Source: Nectonema munidae
Taxonomy: Eukaryota > Nematomorpha > Nectonematoida > Nectonematidae
Direction of reading: 5' to 3'
Length of the DNA: 64,000 nt
NCBI GenBank assembly: GCA_030549495.1
Contig: JAUIRK010000879.1
Span: 124,001 to 188,000, forward strand
Below are positions 14,001-29,000 of this stretch, in pieces. The position numbers and the translations under genes are program-made. Each line of letters starts with the position of its first letter. Position 1 is the first letter of the stretch. The notes beneath the pieces are model-generated. The model saw nothing but the letters and a program-made list of their open reading frames with translations. It was not told where the DNA came from and did no database searches.

Positions 14001-17000
14001 AATATCAAAACAAAATGTTTCAGTTGTAAAAAATGAACTTGATCTATTTATGACAGCTGTCAGAATTTTATTTGTAGACAGAGAAATAGTCTATGATTTT
14101 TTGTCTCTTTATTTTGTTTTATTAGTTTATTTTGTTTCTTCTTTTATGTTAATTATCTAGCAAAGTTTTCAATTTTGAGTAAAAGGTAAGGTAAAGGTAC
14201 CGTGTGTGTGTGTTTTCATTGACCAGGCACTGATGTACCGCTTATGTCAAACTATGAACAAATTCGTATCGATGAGGAATCGAATCCACAGGCTTCCGTG
14301 CTAAGTCCATCATCTCAACCAATATGACATGCCACCCATAGAGTATGCTGTAGTGGATACGTCAAATTAGTTTTCAAAAAACTTAAGTTATACAGTAAAA
14401 TTTTTTAGTTTTTGTTGAAGCTCTATAACTTTTTCTGATAGACTTTTTTTCCTTATGTTATAAAAGGCAAATAATTGCAAAAGGTTATAAGTTGTTATTT
14501 TACTTTTTGTAGATCTTGAAATTTTACAATGAAGCACAAAAGGAAAAGTAGTCAAAGAGATATTTTATCATTTTTCACCTATAAAAAACTGAAACTAATT
14601 TTGAGAAGTCTGCACTCTGCACCCTCAAATGTCAACGAAACAGAAAAATCTCTGCCACTCTCACAAGAAGCTTATTCTTATACACTAAAGAGAATGAAAA
14701 AATTCTAATAGAAAGTTTTCTAACTTTAGTTCTGTTTTACATTTTTGATAAAAATTACCTCAGAAATGTTATGTAAGTTGTGTTTTTTAAATTTATTTTT
14801 CTCAATAAAACATTTTCATTTTTTAAGAAGAAATGGAACAACTGAAAATTAATGAATAATTTTTTTCATTTAATAAAATTTTCAATTTTTTTTATTGTTA
14901 ATTGATATCTTTACCCCTTTTCTATGCATAATTTGGAGATGGTGCGCATCTATTTGAAGTAAGAAAGTTTGATTATGCGTGCTGCTATTTATAAGTCCTC
15001 ATTCATTGTTGACGTTAAGCTTAATAGGGCGGGGGTTAAAGTTTACATTAAGCTTAATTAATAATGAAATAGGATAGACAAGAGAGGAGTGGGAATTCAG
15101 AAAATTTTGTTTTCCATTTTGGAAGACGCTTGAAAGTTTTTTTTGGAGGATTTCAAGGATGTGCGCCCCTGTCTCCAGTTCGAACAGTACTGCCATTTTC
15201 AATAATAAACTGGGGGAATGCGAATCCAAACAGACAGAATCTTGACGTTTCAAAAAAGTCGTGAGATCTATCTTAATGTTAGTTATAAAGCACATACAAA
15301 TGATAAATTTGTTTACATGTAAAAGATTTAAACTACTTAAGCTTGCTTTTAAATTTTTTTCGAGAAAAGTGCCCATGTATATCACAAGCTTGTTAACTTT
15401 GTCTAGTCATTTTAGTAATTACAGCTTAAGAAACCTGCTAAAGTTTCACATTGAAAGAGCAAAAAACCAAACCTATAAACATGGGAAAAGTATAAAGTTA
15501 AATATTGTTGGAATAGTTTTATTGAAATAATTAAAAAATATGCAACTTTTTTTAAAATCTTTTTCAGAGATATTTATAAAAAAAAATTGCGTTTTTTCAA
15601 GTAATCTTATTCAGTGTTATGTTTGTTCTCTATGTGATAAATGAATGATAATTATATTACAATTATATGATTTTTATGTTTGATTAAAATGTAGTGGATT
15701 AATTAAATTAAAAAAAAGTATTTTTATCAAAGTGTTATATGTATTTATTTCAATGGACTAATATCCTTGTTTTTTGTTTTATCTATAGTAAACCTTTTTA
15801 TATTATATACTTCTACAAGAAACGCTAAAAGTGGCTTTTGTTAGCCGTAGTGATACTTGTGCTCAATAATGTGTGGATGTATAAAAAGTTATGCCAAAAA
15901 ATTGGATTATATTAACGTTTTTTAAAGCATAAAAAAAGCTTTCAAAATACTAGTAAGGTAAATGCATATATAAATATTATAGGAAGTTATGTGTACATGG
16001 TGGTACAATGTACAAATTAGTTAAAAAAATCGCAGTATTAAAAAGTCTATTAAAGGTAGGAGATGGAGGAAGGTTATATTTTAAAAATGATTTATTATTT
16101 AGAACAATTACTCTTACGTGTTGGAATCGATTAAGAGAGCAGGACCAGAGATTTTATCCTTCCAAACAAGATCCTGAATCCAATATACTTTAATTTGAAT
16201 GAAGCCAACGCCTTCAAAATAGCATCTAGTTTCCTAATATAAACAACAAAAGACGGAATCATTTTTTGTTTCTGGGTGAGACTTTCTACCCAAACAGATG
16301 AAAAAAATTAAATATGCATTGAAGAATTATTCTTGGCGTAAAACTAAAAAAATTATAAAGAATTGAAAAATAATTTAGAACAAATATGTATATACTATAT
16401 AAACTAGATTTTTTATTTGTAAATTAGGAATATATTTACATATTATTCATAATTATACAAACAAAAACTTGAAATAGCTATATGAGATTTATTATTTAGA
16501 TTTTTTTATATTATAGAAATAATAATTATTTTATACTATTAATTTTAATAACATAAAATTATTTTTCAATTTAAATTAATTGCTTATATAAGTGGCCTGG
16601 CAAGATCACGGGAGACATTAAAATATACACGCTTGCCAGACCTCCTTCATACTTAAATATCTGTGTCTTTTTATTTTAAGTACAGTAATGTAGCTCGTTA
16701 TATCGCGGTTTTCCTGTATGATTTATTCATCTCTAAACTCACTAATAATACCATCTCGCAATAAAGATCATAAAAATAAAGTCTCAAAGGTGGTCTAATA
16801 GCGTGATTTTTGTGTATATAATATCTTTTCAATTCCACGTCTTTATTTGGGAATAAAGAATAGATTTGGGTGAAAAGTCCTGCCGATTGGTTTTTTATGA
16901 TTGTGTAAAAACTTTTTTTGTTTTTGCGAACCAGAATTTAGAACGCTTTTATAATCGCCTGCTTACTTTTTAAATAAAATTTTATATTTTTAAACCAGAC

Positions 17001-20000
17001 GATTTTCAATTATTGAAAGCGCAATGTTTTATTTTAAAACAAGGTATATATAAAGAATAAAGGTATTTTCTTGAAAGGGGATGAAATCTTGGACCAATAA
17101 AAGCTGCTTAGACAAAGTAAAAGTGGAAAAATGTCGATCAATGAAACTGTATAATGTTTTTCCATTTTTTTGCAAATCTTAGATTAATCACATGAGGAAG
17201 AAAAGAGAATCCTTGTGTTAATTTTATTTAACACAGTAAGAGAAACGCTACTTGTTTGCCTGAGTTAAAATCAGGGTAGTGTTAAGAAGTGAAAAAAATG
17301 AAAATATGATGAAAGGAAAAAGTCTCTGGAATTTGGATAGTACAGTAAATGATAGTGTAGTTCATCAATTAGCTGCTTGCAGTAGTTACATTCAAGATAG
17401 TTTTAAAGATTTATCCTTTTTGGCGAACCTTAAATCTTTGTATACCAGTGTGACACAGTGTCCTAAGGAATGAAAATCCTCAGCTTAATTATCCAAAATT
17501 TCATTGAAAAAAAGCAAATTAATATGCCAAACTCTGTTCCTCAAAAGGCTAAACTAAAGTTGAAAAATAAAATAGCTATACTTTCATAATATCTTATGCC
17601 AAGAATAATGCACATGTTTCCTTGATTTAAAAAAGGGTTTCCCAAAAAAGGGGGGGGGCCCCCCCCCGGGGGGGGTGTTTTGTTTTTTAGAGGGGAGGGG
17701 ATTTATGCGCAAAGAGGCGCTGTAGAATTTTCCATATAATTATTCTTAAGCTCACGAGAACATTGAAACTCGTGATAACTCGGAATAATACATTCAACAT
17801 GTGTAAATAGAAAAGCGTTCACAAAAGCCTATGTATGATGTGTACTCCTCGCTACATGTTTCTGATATTTTTCTCTGACCTTTTTATTCGCCTCACGTGG
17901 ACATAGCTTGCACATTATTCACAGATACAGACGTCAAAGCAAATCACTCATGAACTGCATTACTCTTTTGAAAGCTAAAACAAAGTATTTTCTGTGTGAT
18001 CGATGTAAAAAAGCGTGATTAAAATCAATTAAAGAGCTCTAATCAATCATCATTTTTTTACTTCTTTTGTGTTAATCTATTTGCTTTATTCAAAGCTATA
18101 ACTTTCTTTTTCTCATTTTGAAAATGGCAGAAAGTTCAAAGAAAAAGTGTCGACAGTATAACGTTGAGTATCTTAAGTTTGGGTTTATTCCATTTTTTAA
18201 AAATGAACAACAGCCGATGTGTCTCCTTTGCGAAAAGGTATTTTCAAATGAAGCAATGAAACCATACAGGCTCGTGTGCTAAAGATGTGGTGAAGTGTAT
18301 GTGAGATAAGAATTCACTGCGCTCACAAACGCGTAATGCAACATGTGTTCATCTTTCTTCGCATAATTATGCTCTAAAATCAATCAATAATGTGATTTAT
18401 TCTTCGCACACTGTCGGTATAAATATAACGAATGCCCTTCGTTAAAAATTAGAAAGGTTGTATCTAAACTAAATAAAAGTAGACTACGATTATCCAACAA
18501 AACTCGTACATTTAATCGACATTTTTCACCTGAAAAATAATTTAAAATTTATTAGAAAAATATTATACTGACCTATAAAAAGTAAAAAATATATATTAAT
18601 TTTCGACAGTTTTATTTAACTATGACATTTTAAAATGTTAAAAACCATATTCTACTTTGTGAATATAAAATTTTGAAGAAATAATATATAAACTCATCAC
18701 GTTAATTATTGGTATTTTTTTAAACTAGATAAAAGTTGACTGACCTCACATAAAAGCGAATTTTGGAAAAATAAAAATATATTTATTTGTAAAACCTAGC
18801 CTATTTTACCCACAAAGAGTATAGCTTCAAATCTTGTACATTCGATCAACATTTTTCACTTCAAAAATAATTTAAAATTTATTAGAAAAACATTATACTG
18901 ACCTATACTACTGACCCATAAAAAGTAAAAAATATATATTAATTTTCGACAGTTTTCTTTAACTATGAAATTTTAAAATGTAAAAAATCATATTTTACCT
19001 TTGTGAATATAAAATATTGAAAAAATATTATATAAATTAAGAACGTTAATTATTATTGGTATTTTTTGAAACTAGATAAAACTTGACTGACCTCACATAA
19101 AAGCAGATTTTGGAAAAATGAAAATATATTTATTTGTATAACTAAGCCTATGTTAACCAAAAAGAATATACCTTTCCAATGATACCATTTTCATTCAATT
19201 TTTTTTTAAAAAAGACACATTATGCTTCAATAAAAAGGTGGTCCGTAATTTTTTCAAAATTTAGACAAAATTTTTCGAAGTAAAGTCCATTTATTAAAAT
19301 TTTTTAAAACTTTTGCAAAAATAAATTATTCTAGAGTATGTAGTAAACGATAAGCTATCTAATGATATAAATATCATGAAAAAGAAATATTGAAAAACAG
19401 TTTAATTCTTCTGCAAATCAAACAAGTAAAAATTTTTAAAAAGTAAATATGGTTGCTTGTTCAACTGATGGAGCTCCAGCCTTAATAGGAAGACAAAAGG
19501 TTTCCTTACTTTTTAAAAAAAACATGTTCTCAATTGTCTCACAGTTCACTGTGTTATTCATCGCTAGCACTTAGTTGCAAAAAACTTGAATGAACGTCTT
19601 CATAAATCTCTGGATAGCATTATATCAGCAATTCTCTTAACTCGCGATTATTTCGTCAACTTTGCAAAGACAACAATGAAGAATTTGATCGCCTGCTTTT
19701 ACACACCGAAGTACGGTGGTTATCAAGAGGAAATTCGTTGAAGCTATTTTACTCTCTATTTGAGACCATCATAACTTCTCAGAGAAAATAAATGTGCTTC
19801 GCTAAGTGATTAGCTCATAGCTTACAAAAGTGATGTGGCCTACTTGACACATGTTCACCATATTTAACGGACTAAATCTGCAACTGCAAGGATCTGAGGT
19901 AAATCTCACCAAAACAAAATCTATTATTTGTGCATTCATTGAAAAACTCTCACTTTTCAGACAAAATATTATTCGTGGAGAGCTATCCCAATTTTCAAAT

Positions 20001-23000
20001 TTGAATATGCTCAAAAAAGACTTGACGTTTGACTATCCTACCTTGTTTATTGTGATTATCTTATTAATTTGACAATACCTGACTGGCTCATCAATCCTTT
20101 TCTTTATGATACAACAGATTAAACTAATTGTGAAACGCAAGAAGAATTGATTCTCTTAAAAAATGACTTCGAGTTGAAGCCTCTCTTCAAACATTCATAT
20201 CAAACCTTTTGGATTCAACTTTGCATTCCTGAAAAATTTTCGAAATTATGGGAAAAAAATTAGATTTTTTTCATTACTTTTCCTACGCAGTTTCAGTGTT
20301 ATAAACACGGATTTTAAGCAGACAAAGAAATCGTTTGCAAATCACAAACAGAGGCGACTAAGACTCCTTCTCAGCATCATAGAACCAAATATAGAAGAAG
20401 CCTTAGCAAATAAACATCAAACTCATCCATCGCATTGAAAAATTGAAAAAAACATATATCTAACTTTTTAAATAAATAAAACATTTATTGAAAATATTTG
20501 TATGTATTTGTCTATCAATTTTTTAATAGGGGCGTTAGAAAAGTTTTTGAAACTTTGGTGGGCGTTGGTCTGAAAAAGTTTGGGAAACACTGGTTTAGAA
20601 CATGTCACTCATTCAATGTTAGATACGATTCGTTATTTTTAGCTATACATTTCTGTCAAAAAAATTTATTATTTTATTTTTGTCACTTGATCACTTTATA
20701 GTGTATAACTATTGATTAATAGATACTCAGTTTATTTTGGGTTTTTACGTTCTAAAGCATATGCTTCCGATATTTATGAAAAGCACTATACAAATGGCCT
20801 TTCTGATTTTTTTAAGGTTTTATAAAAAAATATTAGTTGCGCAAACAACTATTTAAATTTTTCTTGGTTTATGATCTATAAAAATAATACCTTTAAGCTA
20901 GCTTTCATAAATAAACCAACGTTTAAGAGAAAATGAGTTCTAGGGATTTAGTGCATATACGGCGGCCTTTGATGGCCTTGTTAGGACTAACTGTTCTTAA
21001 AGTCTAAGATGATGCATATCTATCGCGCTTGTATTCCGTAAAAGAAACCAGATCATCAAATATTGTAACATGCTTTTGTGAACTTCTAGCAAGAATTTAA
21101 AAGGAAATTTTATCCACGATCCTACTCGCCATTTCATCGTGCTTTAACGATTTTTAGTCTAGCTAATACCATCTCTATTTGCGAAACATTTCACCATTTT
21201 AAGGGAAAGTGAAGGTCCAGCAAGTGTTATGCTTCCTCCCATTGATATTAACACTAGCGCTATAAGTTTAATAAAAAGGCGATTCGAAAAATAGGTTTAA
21301 CTTCATAATGCTTTACAAAACTCACCCCATCTGTTTTTTAGTTATCGATTTCGCATCCGTATAAGGAATTTTCTTCCATAACTGGGCATACGGGCAATCT
21401 GTTTTTACATCGGTTATAGCAGTATTTCCATTAATTAAGATTTATTAGGATTAGAGGATTGTTAGATTTTGAAATATTTTTCCAGGTTACCTTTTTGGCA
21501 AGAGGTATTTTTCTTTGATTGGTAAAATTTTCATCCAAATCTTTGAATTGTGTTTCCTGATAATCTTCATCAGAGCTTTTCCTCTTTTCATTCAAAATGC
21601 TTAAGCTTGATTTACCAACTGCTTCAACTCTTATTGTATCCACTATGATTGCTCTGTCTGAAATTGTGAAGCCAAATTCTCTGAAATATCTACAAAAATA
21701 TATTAAACAGAATAAAATTTTATATTTATATAAAAAATAACTTTTATAAATTTTGAATTTTGTAAAAAAATCATTTATAATATTAAAATCTTAAATTTTT
21801 TTTTTAAATTCAACTTAGTTACTTACCTAGAAATATTAGTTAATTAATGGATTAGTTCATTTTTAATTAGTAAAAATTACTAACTTATAAGTTTATAATA
21901 GCTACTTAAAAATAATTGAAAACTTGGAGGTAAGTATCACCAAACATAATCAAAGCAACGCATTTGCGTTTCTTCTCCCTAAACTTGATGGATTAGAACA
22001 TGGTAGCAGTTATACAACTTGATTGAATACACTTTAAAGCCGACACATGACACGGAAAGGGAATTAACTTTTGTTAAGAGGTCAAGAGAAATTATCATTC
22101 AAAATATAAATTTAACCGGTTATATGATCGTCAGCTTTAATAAATTATTTTTAATACAAATCTGCTTTACATTAGATATCATCTGATCATTAACGGTTTA
22201 CAAAAATATTTTAAATTCTCACAAAAAAAAAATTAAAATTTTTTTTTATTTAAAGTTGCTCACATAAAGACTAGATTTCGTAGACAAATAATTTATTCAA
22301 AATAAAAATAATAAATCGGTTTTACAGCTAACTTCCCAGTAAGCTAGGATCTAGCCGGTGTTGCAACTATGAAAACATATAAAAAGACTACCTAATTTTA
22401 CATTTCCAAAATTTCCTATTATGTTCATCCCCTATTTTTAAATTTCTTTTTTTCATATCCTCAAGAGCTACTTCTTTCCATGTTAATTTTGGTCTATCCT
22501 TAGATTTACCTATAGTTTGCTGTTTGTACGCTATATTATTTAACTCTTCAGCTGGTCTTCTGTTTACCACCTTAATCTTTGCCTATCTATTACTTTGTTG
22601 ATTTCATTTACATTTTACACAAACTTCTTATTTTTTCATTGTTTAATTTGTCTTTCCAAATAATGAACATTTTAAGTATCATCTCAAGAAATTGGTTTCT
22701 TAACAAAGGGATATATTAAATAGTACACACACCCACACACAAAAGCCAGCAGTGCCTTATGGTGGATTTTTGCGGGTTGGCTTAAATTACACTGGTTTAT
22801 CCCTGCTGCTGCGAAAGTGTAACATAATTCTACACTTTTCTTTGAGAGTACTTGCTTTTAGGTAAATACTTTCTCAGTTTAAACAAAGCTTTGTTTTGAA
22901 CTGACAGATTATACTCATATAGAGATAGTATAATCTAGGGGCTAACAACAACAACACAACACACATACTGTAAAGCGATATAGTTTGAGCGCTTTTTTGG

Positions 23001-26000
23001 TAAGATAAAATATCTTTATCAATATATTAAATAATAGAACATTTTTGACATAGTTTTATCACTCAGGCGCTCATCGCTTAAACATATCTAACGCTTTAAC
23101 GCATGTCGCTCTATCACATATGGCTCCAGAATGTGTATGCGCACTAAACTGATACTAGCGATACCCAGCAGCTAACACTGCTAGTATATAGCATTACAAG
23201 TTCAAGTGAAATGTTTTCAAATTCAAGTGAAACGTTTTCAAGTTCAAGTGAAATGTTTACTACTATAAAAGTGATATATTGAAATAGTTAAAAACGATTA
23301 AATTTTAGCCAATCAGATGAGATTTTTAGGCAGTTAATTTGAATAGTCAAAATTAATTTAAAACAATTGTCTAGATTCTAGAGTAATTTTATTGGTTAAA
23401 ACTAAAAATTATTGAAATTTTTTTTATCCAATCAGATCAAAGAGTTTGCGTACTCCACCATTCCTCTTAGAGCATAACTTTTTAAGTATATTATATAGAT
23501 GAATATGTATACATACACTAATCCAACACTTGATGCGTCATAGCTGTCAAATATTTCGATTTAAATCGCGTAGTGATAAAAATTTTTTCCTATCAATTAA
23601 AAATTCATTCAGTTTGACTTATGTCTGAGTCAACAGAAAAACAATTTTGGATAAATTTACGATACTTTGACCGACACCAGAAGCTCTATCATTTTAATAA
23701 TAAATTAGATTTCACTTTTTAAGGAAGGCATCATGAAAATTTTGGAAAAGTTTTTCATGAACTATGACGTCAAAGTCGTTTTCCTTCTTCGCAAAGTCAC
23801 AACAACACGTGATACAAGATGATGATCCTTGGTAACGTAGGTGTAAGAAGTAGTTGAAGAAAATATTTCCTTCCTTGAAGGAGGCGTAATTTGTGTGTAA
23901 TTCAGCAAGGCATTCTTGCGCCAACTTCTTGAAAGTATTCCTAAAGATGCGCATATTCTCTTCTGTGAACTTCTGCCCTGAAGGAAGTTGCTTGCCAACA
24001 CTAACATCTGCTAAACTCAGTCCCAGAGCAGATAAAGCACTAGAGTACCTGAAAGAAACATATAAGTGAAAAAACTAGGACGTGAAAAGAGAGAGCAAGT
24101 TGAAGAATCTGTAGAAATCAATGAATTCTAGCTACATCATCTATATATATACCGAAAAGTAAATCTATAATTTCCAGAGTTTAAAGCATTTTTGTATGAC
24201 ATTTTTTACCTTTCGTATATGAAATTGAAAATGACTGTAATTTTGATTTTAAATGCTCAATAAGTAAAAAAAAGCCGACTATTTAAAATTTAAAAATGTT
24301 TATTCGTGAATTTGTTTTGGAACTTACTTTGCGAAAGTAAAGTACTATACAGTATATACTAGAGTACTGCAAGGAGAGGAATTTTTTACCTCCACACGCG
24401 TTAATTACCTGCAAAACTTAAGAAAGATATGCAAGTTTCCATTTTTTGCTAAGATTCGTTTAGATGTGTAAAATTTAGGTTAGTTGTCGCCTTCAATGAT
24501 TGCAATTTAATTAAATTGAACATTTTTAAAGGAAATTTAAAAGTATACCTGGAATTAGAAATCTATCGGATATCGACAAATGCGGATCATCTGCGAAAAT
24601 CTTTACATCCTCACCCGCGGATTTTTTCATGTTAACATCCGCATCCGTAATTTAAAATCTTTACTTATAGCTACTTTTCTAATTTTTACATTATAGCTAC
24701 TTTTCTCGATCCGAGATACAAAAGTAAATTGTTCACCAATTTTGAAACAACAAATAAAGTAAAAACTTTCCTTTTAAATTTATATGATGAGGATAAGATT
24801 GATAATAATAATAATAGTAGCATATAAGTAAAAAGCTGCAAAAAATGAAGAAAAGTGCTAATGACGTTTATACCTCTTTGAATGAAGCTATGCACTCCAT
24901 TCTAAACTTAATAGTGTGAAGAAAACGACAAAGAAAATAAAGATAATGAAGCTTTTAATGAAGAAATAACGAAGTATCAAAAAGAAAAATGAATTGATTC
25001 ATATAATTGCTTAGATTGGTGGAAAACTAAAAAAGAAGAATTTCCATTTTTATCAAAAACTGTTCAAAGCTAGAAGGATGATTTAGCTTTTTTTTTTTAC
25101 ATTGGTGGATTAATAAACAGTAAAAAAAATTTAAAAATGAATTAAAATAGTAAGATACTGTAAAATCTAAAACATAATTTTTTTAAAATATTTTATATCC
25201 CCATCCGCATAAAAATTTATTTTGCATATCCGTTTCCGCTAAGATGTCAAATCTAATATCCGCTTCCACGGATGTAAAAAAATTCACATCCGATACATCT
25301 CTACCTGGAATTACTTTAGAATTGCGAACACAGTTTAGACTACTACTACTTCAAACTATAAAATAGTTATATAAATGTTTGCTCGCATTTTAATGTTTCG
25401 ATTCGCTCATCCGCACCACCCCGCAATAGTATGCGGGTGTCCGAGCAGGTATATCCTTTGCGCGCAGTACTCTAAAATAGGCCCAGGTTCAGCGCTACCA
25501 TTAGGGTAAATAGACAAAGGCTATGCCCAAATTAAAAATCAAAGGCTATGCTTTGATTCCTTCAGAATACTTATTTTTTTCGTGGGATGTTTTCATCGAG
25601 AAGGCTCAAGTGAACAACTTGTATCAAACTATGAGGAAAAAAATGTGACACTGGATTGAACCCAAGACCCCTGAGTTATCGAAATCTAGTATCTAGACAA
25701 CCTTACTCACCCACCCACTATTAACTATTGTATTTTTCTAAAATTTAAAGGTTGAAATGCTTTAAATAGTGGCTCTTGTAAAAAAATTTCATAAAATATT
25801 GATCTATGACGATGCACGTTGTATTTTTGATGGCTTTTGGTACTATGCTAAACTATTTTAAATCTAATATCTCGAATTCCTATAAAACCGATTAAAAATA
25901 TTGTTCTTACTTTCAAAAAAAAATCTTTAAATTCCTATATTTTAACAAATGACTAAAAATTATCAATAAAGCGTGCATCGGCATTCGATATTTTTTTATA

Positions 26001-29000
26001 AAAAAAATTCATACCTACTTTGGGTACATTTCGTACCGAAGAATTAAAAGATTTTGCGTACCAAACATCCAAACTCAGTACAAAATGTCTTTAGTACAAA
26101 ACGCCCTTCACCCGATTGTCGTGATGGAAGCAATTATTTAAATTGTAGTATTCATTCTTCATGAAAATAGATGGATATTTCTTTAAATGAGGGCTTGAGA
26201 AAGGTTGTTATTGTTCACTGGTGTATGAAATAAACTCTCTCAAAACCTTCCAAATTCTTAAGCGATTCATAAAAAATATTAATTTATGTATATTAACAAA
26301 AATAATATGTGATTTATTTTTCATTGTAGTTTAAAACAGTAAAACTTTAAAATACAGCATAACATTTTTGATTGGTCTTTAAAAATCAAGATTTCAAAAA
26401 GTTTCGACAAAATTTCACTTATGGAGAAAATAATCAAGGGCATGAAAGGATAAAAAATGTTAAAGAAATGCGGGGTTTACTTGTGTATATAAATTTTGGA
26501 GATGTTTAGGGACTTTGCGATTGCACATATGTGTTGTCCAGCAGCTGCTCCAAAACTGACCAAAATGTGCTTTGACGGATCGTAGCCTTTGCCCTTGAAA
26601 ATTTACGGCGTATACAATTCTTAATCTTAAAGAACAGTAAGAAAAAACCAAAAATACTGTAAACATTCATTTGCGAAACCTGCTAAAAACTTCCTTAACG
26701 TGCTTTCTCCTAAATTTTTTTTTGTTTATTTGGACCGTGATGCCAACCCATTCTAATTGGCGCAAAGCAGACAATTTTGACTAATTTCTATTGAATTTCA
26801 TTGGAAATTCAAGTTTGTTTGCGTTCCTCTACCTACAGGAACAATAACCCAAAATGGCTTATTTTGTGAAATGTTTTTGTAGATGAGCGGGCCAATTTGT
26901 CTCACTGCTAAGAAGCTAATTACCAAGTTTAGTAAGTTTTTTTGATTTAAATAAAAATACTGCCATGTGTATATAATATAAAATTTCATTGTAGTTTTTG
27001 AAATCATTCTGTCGTGTGTAGACTTATTTAAACTACTTCCCTTTAACTTCATTTTAAACACTACAAAATATTAGGTTTGTTGAGAAGTATTTTTATTACT
27101 ACTTTAACATGGTTCTTAACAGTATGGTTTTGGTTTTGTTTCGACTTATTACCACAAGATACAGGAAGACATCAAAAGATAATAATCATTTCAACAGTGA
27201 TTTTGGTAGTGCTTCCTGTACTGAATCTAATCTTTCTCACATAGCATTTTATTTCATAATGCATTTAAGGATTAAATGTACATGGTATACGACAAAAAAT
27301 TTTGTCTGAAGTTTTTTGAGGGGGGGGGGGGGGGGTGAAGCTTTCAGAGGAAGAAATCACTGATAGAAGATTTCTCGCTTATCTCATTTAGATCAATATG
27401 ACCTCGTTTAAAAATTTAGTAATAGAATGATATTAAATTCAATAAAAGAAAGTAAGAAAGATGATACATTAAAAAACAGGGAAAAACCACATTTAATAAT
27501 AGGGTTTAATTTATAAAAATTTGGGGTAAAAAATTTAAAAAAAAATAAAAAAAAAAAAAAAAAAAACTCTTCAATGTATAACGTATGAATCTAATAGAAA
27601 AGAAAGACTGAAAAGCAAAATGACATTGTTATGATAGACGCGCATAGCATTTTTGATTTTTAGAATACTGATGAATTGAAAGAACTCAGTAAGTAAGTTC
27701 AAATAACTAATTACAAAAGTTTCTTAGTGTCAAAAAAATTTATAAAAAAAAAAGGTTTCATTATTATTATTTGTAAGTTAAACATAAAATAAATTTTTTT
27801 TGCGTATCTTTACATTTTTTTAATCAGAAGGTGATGCTTATCACAGTTAAGGTCAATAAAGCCACTTTTTTTAACTTTTGAGATTGGTTGAAGAAAACCT
27901 TAAAACCTATTTTAATTTAAATATTTTTAATGAAATTCTTTCTCCCTAAATTATTTATATGGCTTTTATGTTTCATTTTAGATATTTTATTTAATTTTTT
28001 AAAGCTTTAATTAAAATATTCTGCTTTGAATTACATTTAAAACGATTTATTTTCTAAATCTAAGCTTTAAAAGATTAAAATTCTTAAGTTTATTATAAGG
28101 GTAAAGGAACCATAGGGTGTTTTCATTGAGAAGGCACAATTGCGCCGCTTGTATCGAACTATGAGGAAAGCAGACTTGATGCGGGATCGAACCCAAGACC
28201 TTGAGTTATCGAATCCAGCATCTAACCAACCCTACGCACGCCCTGAGAGAGATGTAGATATAAGCCTCCATGCTTAACAAATCTTTGGCGAAAATAAAAT
28301 TTTTTACCGTGTATTCTCATAAACTATTTCATTTTTTAGAATAATTCTTGTTTTCTTAATAAAATATTTTATTATTTTTTATTATTTTTTTTTTAACAAT
28401 TCATTTTTCAATAAAAAAAACAACCTCAATTTTGTTCTATAAAAATTATACATTACTAATTATTTTTTTTGTAAAATATTTATTTTAAAATGTTTTTTTA
28501 TTTTTAGGGGAATTTTTTCCTTTGAATTTTATTTTAATTGAATAATTTAAAAAATTTTGGGGACATTTTTAACCGCCCTAATCCAATATAAATGCAAATC
28601 GTAATATTTTTTAATTAGAACACTTTTTAATATATGAAAAAAAAATTCATTATTTAATAAGTGATTTCATATATGATTTTCACCATCTTATGGTATTTGG
28701 TCGAACCAATACTTTGTAAAGAAAAATATGGGAGTCCTATCTGGTGTATTTCTTCTGACATCCTGATACAAAGTATTTGACATAGGTGACACATAAAGAT
28801 AGCGCTCACATAAATGTTTTGTGTTAAGTTGTCTACAACTCTGGTGTTTGGTGCGTTATGCATTTTGCGTTCCTATTTAGTTCAAAGTTGGATATATTCG
28901 TTGAGTTGTTAAGTTGGGATATTAGCAAGGTGTCTTTATTATTTAGGTGGAGCCTTTAACAGCGTAAAGTGTATTCTAAAGTGTGGAAAAACCTGAGTGA

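Larger units (their letters stand above)
17633..20592 (+). mobile_element. hAT element (ZBED/SCAND3-like), decayed
   Basis: Ends: GGGTTTCCCAAA (17635-17646) and TTTGGGAAACACTG (to 20592); flanks ATTTAAAA and GTTTAGAA match at 6 of 8 positions, both differences transitions. From 18124 the sequence encodes [20 protein letters not shown] and [15 protein letters not shown], a BED-like finger. Around 19452-19790 come [32 protein letters not shown] and FETIITS motifs, and 19830-20010 gives [20 protein letters not shown]. The C-terminal end ([24 protein letters not shown]) is near 20370-20430. The coding region is broken by many stops and frame changes and by a roughly 335-bp tandem duplication at 18498-19172. 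Confidence 0.8.

Noticed and set aside
14999-15385. 128-residue minus-strand reading frame
   Set aside because: It runs across the end of the hAT element and its target duplication into LINE sequence on the other strand, so it is a chance frame.
16008-16193. 61-residue plus-strand frame
   Set aside because: Antisense of OPLAH exon 14, whose minus-strand translation matches the enzyme.
23762-24007. 81-residue minus-strand frame
   Set aside because: Shifted frame over OPLAH exon 12.
26798-27061. 87-residue minus-strand frame in intron 10
   Set aside because: No family resemblance or splice context; composition like the surrounding intron.
27320-27335. Long G run as a G-quadruplex
   Set aside because: A single homopolymer of uncertain length, likely error-prone in sequencing.
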